A stretch of 64,000 nt of DNA, taken from NCBI RefSeq assembly GCF_016859285.1, contig NC_053422.1:13442501-13506500 (forward strand). The letters run 5' to 3'. The number at the start of each line of letters is the position of its first letter. Within the stretch, counting starts at the first letter, position 1. Both the position numbers and the translations under genes were made by a program. Shown one piece after another: positions 49,401 to 59,753 of this stretch. The notes under the pieces are model-generated. The model did not search any database and had not been told where the DNA came from. It worked only from the letters and a program-made list of their open reading frames with translations. This DNA comes from Xiphias gladius (lineage: Eukaryota; Chordata; Actinopteri; Istiophoriformes; Xiphiidae).

Positions 49401-52400
49401 AAATTCGTTAGTTTTTTTTTTTAAAAACACAGGTTGTTGTACTTTCAAAAATATAACTATTTTGTAAGCCGAGGATTAGGTGACTCATAACATGATGCGC
49501 TCTACTTTAACAACAGCTTTTCATTTTTTTGGAATTAAACTGTTGAAATGTGATTTATCTTTTCTCTAACAGCAGAGAGAGAGAGAGAGAGAGAGCAGAG
49601 GTTAGCACTGTGCAAATCCGTGTTTGGCAGGTCGGGATTATGGCTGTTTGGTGTCATCTGTGATGGAAAAATGCAATTTAAAAAGACACTCCTCATCTTT
49701 GCAACCATGTGATGAGTTTCCAGCCTTTGTGAAGAATGCAGGTTTTTGAAAAAAGTAACACCTGTTGAAAAGCAGTGCTTGTGGACAGAAAGCACATTTA
49801 ATTTGCACAGATATGTTTTAATATCATAAATAATTCAGGTTTAGAGTCTGTTTTTATAAACAGAACAAGCTATGGTTTCCAAATCATAAAGCATTCTGCA
49901 TATACTGTATAAAGTAGAAGAAAAATGGAATTGTCAGTGTGTAACATGTTCACACTTTTCAGCAACTCCTCTGGCCTTCAGAATGGGTGTCAAGGCCAAG
50001 TTGGTGAAATCGTCAGTTACCATTTAGTGTTCAAAAATAAAATTCTCCTCGCTAAAGAAAAACCCACAGAGGACAGGAGTTTGAGAAGTGGAAGAGCTTC
50101 CCATACTTCACGTATACAGCAGAGCTGCAACAATTAGTCAATTAATTGATGGGCGGAAAATTAATTTGGAATTTATCTTCATAATCTAATTTAATTTTCA
50201 CAGTTGAGAAGATTATCAGTTTCCTTTTCTTAACAGTACAGTAAACGGACTATCTTTACGGTATGTGTGTCTGCTCCATCTGCAGCGGTGTGAGCGCTCT
50301 TACAGAAGGCAGCTTGTGATGAAATTAGGTTTAGTATTGGAAAGCATCATTTTACAAGGAGAGCCATTACCCTGACTTGTGGAGCGAGGCTGCTTTTGTC
50401 TCCGGTTCCAGCCCAGGGATCCTTCAGAACTCACGGGGGGGGCCTGGAACATTGATGCAATTTGAAAGATCCACCTGAATGTGTCAGCAAAGCTGGAGCG
50501 CATCACTCCACTCGGCGGTGAAGCTGAAGATGAACAGCGTGGGCCGTCTTTATATTTCAATAGCACATTAATAATGCATGAAACAATAAATACTGCACCC
50601 TGTAGAACAAGCAAATACTTCTCACCAAACGCTCGCTCCGTCCTACGCTGTTTGACCAAAGTGTTCTGCCTCAACATGGCAACTGCTGCAGTTTGTCTGA
50701 CTGTAATGAAATAATGCCTTTAGTAAGAGGAGGTGTTTTATGTGTGCAGCTGCGATCATCCAATCGACCCATACATTTTCTACATGTTGTTAAAGAGGGG
50801 CTGTGCTGCTCCGTCACATGAAGGTATATCATATTACAGAGCTGAGTGGACCCCCACCCGCTTGTCCGTCAGCCCCCTATGATCTGATCATGCGCTGGTC
50901 TCTGTGTAACATTATATCCTGTAATGCGCAATGCTTTATGACGTGGAGGGATAATACAGAGAAGTAGAGGTTTGTGTAAGAAAAAGGCAAAGAAGGATCT
51001 TTTTGCAGATAGTCACACATTCAAGGGACTTTCTAAAGGGTAAATTCAAATATTTAAATTGACATAACAAAAGAAGCGAAGGGAAAAAAACTTAAGTTGG
51101 GGCCCGTACAAGTGCAGCATGATAAACGCGTGCTTTTATGGCAGTAGGAAGGGAAATGCACAAAGCGGGATTTGCGGCAGAACAGACGAGGACATGCATG
51201 CGAGTGAAAGTCGCAACGAGACTGAATTTGTGTGTGTTCAGGTTGAGGATGAGTTAAATATTTCGCCTGGCCCGCTGTGCTGTTGTGGGTCTGTGTGGGT
51301 GGAGAAGTGAGTGAGAGTTAGAGAACGAGCAGCTGTAGCTATGGTGAGTAGGGGGTGGCTGGCTCGAAGGATATTACAGAAGTGGGGGGGGGGATTATTT
51401 GTCAAGGGGAGTGTGGGGGTGCCTCAAGATGCCCTTCTCTTTCACCCGGCAACCGCTCACCGCTCCCTCCCTGCCTTCACTGCCTTCACGCAATCAGTGA
51501 CTCACACTCTTATTTCTCAGTCTGTTTCTTTTTTTGTCTCTCTCGCTCATTTTGGTCAGCCACTTCCCACTAGATTCACAGAGGGGAAAAAAAAGAAAAA
51601 GTAAAAGAAACGGGACAGGAGTGAGTCGAAGCTCCCTAATCTCTCACAGATAAACCTAAGACAGGTCAAAGTCTGAAACTCTTTCTCCCACTCCCCCCTT
51701 CTGCCGCTCCGGCTGCTCTTTGTTACGTCATCTGTCTTCTCCCATTATCTTCTGAATCCCCCTCCTCTCCTGTCTCTCCCCAGCAGTGAGTCACAACCTG
51801 TATTGTTTCCTCAGTAACAAGAGGATTGATCAGTACCACTCAGTGTTTCCATTGTCTGGGCTCCGTCAGTCCAATGCAGGGGGCTCTTGGCTGCTGTCCT
51901 GGAGGGGCGGGATGGGGGATTCGGAGGATAATTGGAGGAGGGGAGCTACTCTACCATGCCTTTACTAGTCTGGGAAATTGAGGCACTTTGCTACCCTGAC
52001 AGGGCGATGATTATTCTTGTTATTGTGCGTGGGGCCTCATTCCTGACTGTTCCGGTAAGCGTGGTGTGACGTCATGGGTGTGTGTCTGGCAAATGTTATC
52101 ATGGACAGACAACACTACACATGGGTCTAACTGTGTCTCTGCAGTTCCAAGGACTTGCGAGCTTAAAGCTGTGGCTTTTACTGTCGGTGGCGGAAAGTAA
52201 CTGCGTTCATTTACTCAAGTACTGTACTTAAGTACAATTTTTCGGGTACTTTACTTGAGTATTTCCATATAATGCTACTTTCTGCTTCTACTCCGCTACA
52301 TTTCAGAGGGAAATATTTTGCTTTTTACTCCACTTCTGTTATTTGGAAACTCTAGCTCCTAATTACTTTTCGGATTAAGATTTTACTTAAAAACATGTGA

Positions 52401-55275
52401 TAAACTTAAAAAATACAATAAATAATAAGTCAATTACACGGGACCTTCCTCTGCAGGACAAGTACTTTTACTTTTGAGTACATTTAATACTTCATAATAC
52501 TTCAATACATAAGAACGATTTGAATAAAGGAAATTTACTTTTAATGGAGTATTTTTACATTGTTGTATTGGGACTTTTTTTTAAGTAAAGGATGTGATTA
52601 CGTCTTCCATCACAGCAATATACATAGATACAGCATAGGATGTTTTGCTTTTGCAGGGCAATAAATCAAAATGACCATTTATCAGCTTCTAGTAGAATCA
52701 TGATATGACCTTATCATGTTGTCATTTTACAAATTTCTGTTGTCCAAATGAACGATTCTGAGGAAGATGCACTTAAAAACTAATAAAATGAGTTATTAAA
52801 GTTTCATGTTTACACATGTGAAGAGTTTGGGCTCCTGTGATGTTGCACAGTTGAGCATAGTTTATTGTTTTGAACATTTTAAGTATTTTCTATGTGTTGA
52901 GTGTCAAGGTTGATTTTTACCACCAAGTTTGGCAAAAATTCTCCGCCAAAACGTCCTGTTACTTGGTGCTTCTGAGCTTTCAGCCGTGTCTCGTGGCCTT
53001 CCTCAGATGATGGAGATGGTTTATTTGTTATCATGTGACTTAACATCTGGTTATACAAAGATGCCCTTCTAGTCCAATATTTTGATGCCTTTTTATATGT
53101 GATTTAGCACACATTTTCCATACTACTTGACATAGTGATTTCAAACATACTGCCCAGCCCTACATCCATAGGTATTCAGTACATTACCTATGATACTAGC
53201 TGCCCCGGTGATGCTTGCACCCTTTGAAAACAGGCTTGTAATCACTTCAGAGGATGGCTTGAGACCCAGAATGGGGTAAGGCTCAGTTAGGGCTGGATGG
53301 TAATTCAGTAATCCTTTACGGAGCAATCATATTGTAATTTTATTATCATATTATGTTATTGTTGTAAAAAAAAAAATCTATAGTCCAAAGTAATGGTTCA
53401 AACTAAATTGTAATGAAAAAATAACACATCAGTTATTGAATTATTGTTTTACATGTGTGAAAGGTATTTTCTGATATAACGCACAGTAGTGGGACAAAGT
53501 TTCTTGCACTGGATGTAAGTCTGATTGAAAACGCCTGATTTTTCAAATGAGATTAATTAAGAGGTTGAAAACACTGGTACAAGTGGAGCCACTTTTAGTA
53601 TGTGATCATTCGCACAGATGTTTGCCCACTAAACTGAAGATCTGTTGAAATTTCATTTTAGCAAAGAAGCCCTGTAATTTGTCACAGCAAGTAATTCCTG
53701 TCATTAAACCCACTGGGTGATAATACGCACACAAAATTAGATTGAATATCATCTAGGTAATTTTGTCACTGTAATATTTTGTAATGTTTAAATAATGTCT
53801 TTTCTATGGTTGTAAACACTATGATTGTAATTTTATTTCTGAACTTAATTGATTCCGGGTGATTTTTTTTTGGGAGGGGGGGGGGTTATTTATTTTTTAC
53901 AGACAAATATGATGTACATACATATAGTCATTGTCACAGTATTTACATATATTGGTCAAAGATACTGCAATATTTGAATTTGTCAGTGGTACCCAGCCAT
54001 AACTTATCACACTTTTTTTTTTTTTCAGGCTGCCTCTCCTTCAGATATAATGGCATTGCCCTGTCAGAGCAGCCCAGAAGACTGTGGCAGTAATTCAGGG
54101 GATGGGACAGTGAACTCATCTGCAAGGGGAAGTAATTCACGCTGGTCCACTCTGTCCTGGGACGCTCCCTCTGACCTGCTCTCTCCCCCAATGCCTGACC
54201 CCAGTGGTATGGTCCACCTGGAGAGTGACTCCAGACCCAGTTCAGGTAAAAATGTGTTTTCAGTGGTTAAAATGGTGGACAGCGTGTGATAATAGCACTT
54301 ACCTGTATGATGACCAACAGTTTTGTCACCTTCTGTTAAAACTAGAGCTCAACCTTGTGTAAGAGAAGTCCCATTAAACATTAACCGTACTCTTTTTACT
54401 TTTGTTTACTTGCACTCTTCGTGACTTGGCACTGACACATTCAGTTTCTTTCTTTCTGTCAACCTTTCAGCCTTTCTTGCCAAACTCTTGTCCACTCTCA
54501 TTGTAACTCTGGTCCCTGTGTTTCTACACCCAACTCAGACATTTCTCTCTCAGCTATGCACTCATTCATGCCTTCTTTTTTGACTATTTTTTACTTTATT
54601 GTAGAGGAATTTCCCACCAACTACCCATTTCTGTTCATATACGTCCAAACTAAACACTGTTGGTACTGAAAACATTCCTCAGGATAGACAGTATTTAGAA
54701 CGGAAAATGTAAAACCTTTAAGTTAAATCTACAATAACAGATGGCATTTTAGGCAGCAACACTGATGACATCCATGACATGAAATTGCTTTTGTTTTGTT
54801 TTTTTAACTATTCCTTAAAATTAAAATTAACATAAGCAGTGGAACACAGAAATACCTTGACAATAGGCCCATGTGAACAATCCACGAAAGAAGAAAAAAA
54901 AGTCTGACAAAAAAATTAGTTAGCCAAGGAATAAGTGAAATTCCTAATTTAGAGATTTATGAATAAAATAATAAAGATAATTAATAATAATTCAAATGAA
55001 ATCATGGGCAGTATAGTGACTATACTGGTTGTTTAGTGTCTATAGAAGCATTATAGAAAAATTGCTGGATGTTGTCACTTAATACTGAATTTGTTTTACT
55101 CTCTTGTCAAGGTTTCTACTCAGTGAGCGGGAGCTCTCTGTCAGACTCGTGCTACTCTGTGTCCAGTGATGCTGCTCAAGGAGGACCAGCGCCATTGGCC
55201 AGACCTCTGAAGCTGTGGGAGCAGGTTCCACTGTCTACTGACAACACTGACATCCTGTGGTCAGAAGCCGCAGTT

Positions 55276-55322
<47 letters not shown>

Positions 55323-58173
55323 ACAACCTGTACCACGGAACAGCCAGGAAGATGCCGAACCAACAGAAGGCACTCCAGTTTCAGGTGAGCAGGTGCAGAT
55401 AATGGAGGGTATGAATCCTTCCAAGCAAATATGAATCTTCAGTAGACAGCTTGAAGCTAGTTCAGAAAGGGCAACTGAAGACAGTTCAAAGCAGAGTTCG
55501 GGCTCTAATCTGTTGGTTAACGTCAGTGGAAGTCTTAAGTCTTGGAAGAGTTGGATATGTAAATATTTAGCGAATGATAATCTAAAATAGAAAAATTATT
55601 ATGTCTTAAATTCTTCTTCTCTCGTCTTTTACAGTACCAATTGACCTTGAAGTGACAGGTCTGAACTTTGTGTCTGACCTCTGCTCAGGACTCGGTGACT
55701 CTCTGATTGTTTCCCTCCTCCCACTGCTTGACCCCACCTCTTCTTCCTCAACCTCCTCCCTCCATCCGAAACCCCACCTGGACACTCGCTACTGTACTGA
55801 CCTTGTGTCCCGTCGGACCAAAGAGGTTTACTCGTACCCCAGCCCACTGCATGCTGTCGCCCTCCAGAGCCCCCTCTTCACCTCCCAGAGCCAGGAGCAA
55901 TCAGCCTCTCTGAGTCCTGAAGGACCCAAACATGATGAACCACTTGAGTCCAACACTGACCCAGCTCTGCCTCTCCAGCCTCAGCAGCTCCACACCCTGG
56001 CCTCCTTCACCCAGCTGGAGCAGTACATCTCTCGCCTGGCTCGTCAGTACCACAGTCGGGTAACCACCTCCACCTCTGATCTCACTTCAGCTGCCACCCC
56101 TGGTTCAGTTGCGCTCAGAGGTCTTTGCACTCCCGGCAAAAGTCATGGATCCACCCAGTCTCTTTCTGCCTTTGAAAGCCGCAGTACACATTCCAATATG
56201 CCAGGTGGCAGCATCACTCCCTGTAAGTCATTGCTGGGAAACTCAGCCAGAGTCAGCCTCAGCACTACTGGGAAAAAGGCCACTAGGAACTCAATCAACC
56301 TGGGCAACCTTCCTTCAGCAACTGGAGAGGACTTGAACATAAATCTGCATCTCAACCTTAACTTGAATCTGGCCCCTGGTTTAAATTCTAGCCGGGGACT
56401 TGTGGACAATCCCAAAAATGGCAGTTGTGGAGCTGTGAGGAGTGACTTTACTACAGCTCCCACTGCATCCACTTCAACACTCTCCGCTGCTACACCCACC
56501 CCAGCACTTAGAGCGCGCCCTCGCATTTCAACTTGTCCAAGCAGCCTGAGCCACCGCAGTTCCCTGGAGGTCACTTCAGGGTCTGGACCCTGTTCCGGAT
56601 TTGGGTCATCAGCTTTCTGTCGCTCATTAGACTGGGGCAGCAGTGCTCCACCTGAGGCTGGACCATCGGTGTTTGGTACAAATGCTGGATCAGCTCCTGA
56701 GTCTCAGCGTAGTAGCTTGATCCAAGAGTCCAGCTCCAGTCCCAAATTAAGTGAAGACTCCCCCATGGTGGGAGAGATTTCCCGCCTGTCTGGCCTGTCC
56801 AGGGCTGTTGTGGTTGAGCTGATGGAACAAGGTGTGGAGCTGGATATTGACTGCTTCCAAACAGATACTGCAGGTGAGGTGAGGGGTCACAGTAAAACTC
56901 ACCTGACAGCTCAGACAGATCAGTCACATGACTATACCAGACTGACCGACCTGAATCCCCAGAGACCAATACAGCTCTCCCTCAGTGTCACCCATTCTCC
57001 TCAGTCTCAGTCCAGTCTCACCCCTCCTCTCTCACACTCAAGCAGCCCCATACACCCTTACCAGTCCATCCATATTCCCTCTCCCCACTACTCCTCACAC
57101 TGCCACTTCCAGCAAATCCCTTCTCCATCTGACCTCCCCTCTTCTACGGCCTCCTCCCCTGCTTCGCGCCCTAATCCCAGGGTTCGCTCCCCTCCCCGGC
57201 CTCTCCAGCCCTCCCCCTTGGGTGCCACCCCTCTCTCAGTTTTCCGTCGGGATGCGCCATTCCAGTGCTCCCTGCCCCACACCAATACCAGGACCTCTCC
57301 TTTGGAGCACGGTGGCATCCAACCAAGAGGTGGATCACTTCGGCAGAGTGGGGGAGGAAGTGGAGGTACTGGCGGGTGGCAGAGGGTGGAGGGGGAGGAC
57401 TTTATAGAGGAAAACATACCTCCCATAAGTTGATCAGGGCAGCCACAGTAAGCAGCTATGCCAAGAGAGAGGACTACAGCTCTGTTTGGGATGAGGAGGA
57501 GCAAAAGGCTCAGACACCAAGAAAGACCTCAAACAAACTCTGGAGGGGCTTTGAGGGACGCCTCTGGGGCAAAGAGTCAGAGAGCGAAAGGGAAGAGATG
57601 GACAGGGCTGAGTACGGCTATGGATGGAGGAGGAACAGCATTGGAAGCTGGAGGAGGGAGCACCGCAGGGTAAAGGCTTCATCCAGCAGTAATGACAAGA
57701 GGCCAAAAGTAGACAACTCCCCCATTTACTCAAAGAAGAGAGGGAAAGAAGATGGGGAGAGACGCAGCTCCAGCCTCAGGCTTTCCAGAAGGGCTTTGTT
57801 TAGGAGCGAATCCCAGGGTTTGCTGGTGCCTCGTAACAACAGTGAGGAGCCCACAAAGCGGGCACACTGGGTCTCCTCATTAGATGTGGGGCAAGGGGTC
57901 ATGGGCATCAGCAAAGAAGAAGGGGTTAGGCTGCTGAGAGCAAAGGAAGAGGACAAACGCTTGTCCTCCACCGCCAGCCTCTTTAACCTTTCTCGCTCTC
58001 AGAGCCTGGAGGGCAGCTGCCACTCCATTTCCCCTCTCTCATCCCCTTCTTTTTCTCCATCCCCTCCTCCACGGATGCCCCTCCAGCGCTCTCGATCACT
58101 GAGGGACTTGGGGAGGAGAGTGTTTGGTTCCATGAGGTCTCTGAGTCTCAAACGGAAGCCATCCAAGAAGTGA
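46426..58173 (+). CDS. dact4: Dapper/Dact-family protein, probably Dact4 (frame unresolved near its 3' part)
   Basis: Exons 46426-46695, 54029-54245, 55112-55384 and 55635 onward join in frame. Family signs are RIGERLKATLAGVLELELLR (Dact ERQEATLAGLAELEYLR), the exon 2/3 joint at LESDSRPSS|GFYSVSGSSLSDS (Dact LETDSRPSS|GFYELSDG), YSYPSPLHAVALQSPLF (Dact YRYPSPLHAVAVQSPMF) and LEQYISRL (Dact MDGYILSL). Dact proteins bind Dishevelled and tune Wnt and TGF-beta signalling. Not found: the leucine zipper and the terminal MTTV PDZ-binding motif; the protein would end LSLKRKPSKK. Without further splicing exon 4 stops at 57433 (852 aa). A GT-AG intron 57366-57448 (83 nt) would continue to 58173 (1071 aa). 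A run of 15 Gln lies in exon 3. ATG 46426 is the first in-frame ATG. Neighbour ehd1 mirrors EHD2-DACT3. Confidence 0.65.
47645..47985. repeat. Repeat A, nearly complete copy
   Basis: It begins GCTGAATCGATTAGTTGATT and ends TTTTCTGACATTTTGTAGCA plus CAATCAGTTGTTAGTTGGAG. The two ends are imperfect inverted repeats. It is the longest copy of family A in the window (about 340 bp). Confidence 0.65.
48203..48683. repeat. 68-bp direct duplication flanking a repeat A relic
   Basis: 48203-48270 and 48615-48683 are near-identical (both contain AATCAGTCTCTCGTGGAT and ATTTGACAAACCAGTGACA). A degraded repeat A copy (about 48290-48500) lies between them. Confidence 0.75.
50117..50215. repeat. Repeat A terminal fragment
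   Basis: CAGAGCTGCAACAATTAGTC and AATTAATTGATGGGCGGAAA correspond to one TIR end of family A; the rest is missing. Confidence 0.55.
52180..52615 (+). repeat. Repeat E, nearly complete copy
   Basis: It begins GTCGGTGGCGGAAAGTAACT and ends AAGGATGTGATTACGTCTTC plus CATCACAG; the two ends are imperfect inverted repeats. The interior carries TACTCAAGTACTGTACTTAA and CTACATTTCAGAGGGAAATA, typical of this percomorph family. The structure suggests a non-autonomous DNA transposon, superfamily not assigned. It is the best-preserved E copy in the window. Confidence 0.75.
53876..53885 (+). repeat. G10 homopolymer
   Basis: Ten G following GGGA, about 145 nt upstream of the exon 2 acceptor of the Dact-like gene. 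Confidence 0.85.
55276..55320 (+). repeat. (CAG)15 coding repeat
   Basis: Fifteen pure CAG codons in exon 3 of the Dact-like gene, encoding polyglutamine. A pure codon tract suggests a recent, length-variable repeat. Confidence 0.95.
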
Positions 58174-59215
58174 CATTTGTACAATAAATTATCATGAAAG
58201 TAGACTATTCTTCCACGATACATTCAATACACCTCTGATGGTGATGGTATTATATTTCAAGAAAAAGGAAGTGCCATCAGTTTTAATTTTCAAAACTTCA
58301 AAAGATTTGTTATCGATTAGACAGATACACTGGTTCTACAATACTGGCCATAAAATATCTGCCAGTCCTTTCATCCACCACTAACATGATGGAAGCTCCT
58401 CTCAGGCACATAAAAGACTGTAAAACCTGCTATTAATTTTAGTCATGGTTCATGAAATTCATTCCAGTGAAGTTTTTGTAAATTTTTATTGACATAGCCA
58501 CTTTTTATAGCCTCCCAAAAAACTACAAAATGTCTGTCAAATTTCTCCAAACAGGATCTACGGCATAATCAAGGTGCTCTGTAGCCAAATGATTGCACTG
58601 TCTCTCCTAAAGTCTTCCTCACTGGCAATGTGTTATTGTAAATTGTGCAAGCAAGAGTTCTGTAGGATCCAGCATGGCCCATAGAGAAATGTCAGTGAAG
58701 AAAACATAGGTGACGACTTCATGTAGGGATGAAGAATTCCTTTTAGATGCTGCAAAGAACTACAAAGCTTTTAAAAACTTAATTAGTGTAGGTTTCAGTG
58801 GAGTTTCTCATAGTGTTTAAAAAGGATGTTGTTTAAAAGGATTTGACATCTCAACAGGAAAAATATTCTGGGACCCTTTTGTGGCTTAAAAGTAGCCTAA
58901 TTTAAAATTATACAAACTCATAATATTGGCTATAAGCAGCTTCATTACATATTGGTTAAATTACCCTGTAACCATGAATATGAATATGAATGTGTATGTG
59001 TACACTCCCTCCTGCATGCTGCTCTGTGATTTGTTCAGTACTTGTAGCTATTGTGAGAATGTAATATTCCTCTTTGTTTATGGGCAATATTGCCCCTGAA
59101 GTACAATCATATTGGCCAGACAATGACCAAAACCAAGCAAATACTCTTTAACTTGATATTGTGCTCAGGATTTTCAAATAAACACTGAATGATTAAAATA
59201 TTGATGAGTCGTTTG
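58174..59215 (+). other. Likely 3' UTR of the Dact-like gene
   Basis: AATAAA lies only 10 nt after the stop at 58183-58188 and again near 59178. AT-rich and without coding potential. Confidence 0.45.
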
Positions 59216-59753
59216 AAACAAAATGTGGCTTCTCATGGCTTACGAGTAATAAAAGAAGCTGATAACTAAAACTTGTCCTGTTCCTTGAGATACTTGCATT
59301 ATATGATGTTTCTTAAAAAGATGTCAGACCTTGGACATTTAAAAAAATATTTTACTTGAAAACTCACAAAATCAACATCCACATCACTGACCAGACAACT
59401 GCAATCATGCAGGCATTATCAGAACTTTGAGTAGTGCATGAAGGGTCTCACAGTTTTGTGAAATATCCAAACTCTTGCTCTTTTGGGCTAAAAAGCAGCT
59501 CTGTTTCCATGTTGCTAGGAAACTAACATTCCTGTGCTCGTTCTATTTTCAGCAACGACACCTTTACTTTCCTACTCACTGCGTTCTAGTATTTTGTATA
59601 TTGTACAATCGTTACTTTTCTCAGCTCACCTCATAAATGTCTAAAGGAGACACAGTAACCTTAGGGATTCAGGACGTGTGATAATTCTTCAGTTGGTTGT
59701 GATCAGCTTAACACAGTCTCTCTCAGGTTTATTTGGCAGGGTGAGCTGGCATG
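59216..59753. other. Convergent Dact-like / ttc9c spacer with ttc9c 3' end
   Basis: The minus-strand AATAAA at 59728-59733 is only about 20 nt after the ttc9c stop and could end its mRNA; a longer 3' UTR is possible. Nothing else is recognised. Confidence 0.4.

Larger units (their letters stand above)
46740..54028. other. Intron 1 of the Dact-like gene (7.3 kb)
   Basis: No exon was recognised inside. I looked for a leucine-zipper exon (Dact LNCLRRRDAGLL-like) and did not find one, though a short exon could be missed. The intron holds repeat A copies, a 68-bp direct duplication, a GA run near 49574 and a repeat E copy, each listed separately. Confidence 0.4.

Noticed and set aside
49574-49594. 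Short (GA)n run as a GAGA-type regulatory site
   Set aside because: It is a small simple repeat within an intron with no further context.
56143-56969. Two further antisense open frames over exon 4 of the Dact-like gene
   Set aside because: The sense strand carries the Dact motifs; the antisense frames arise from biased codon composition.
57088-57504. 138-codon antisense open frame over the Dact-like gene
   Set aside because: It is a shadow of Ser/Pro-rich coding sequence on the other strand, without splice or homology support.
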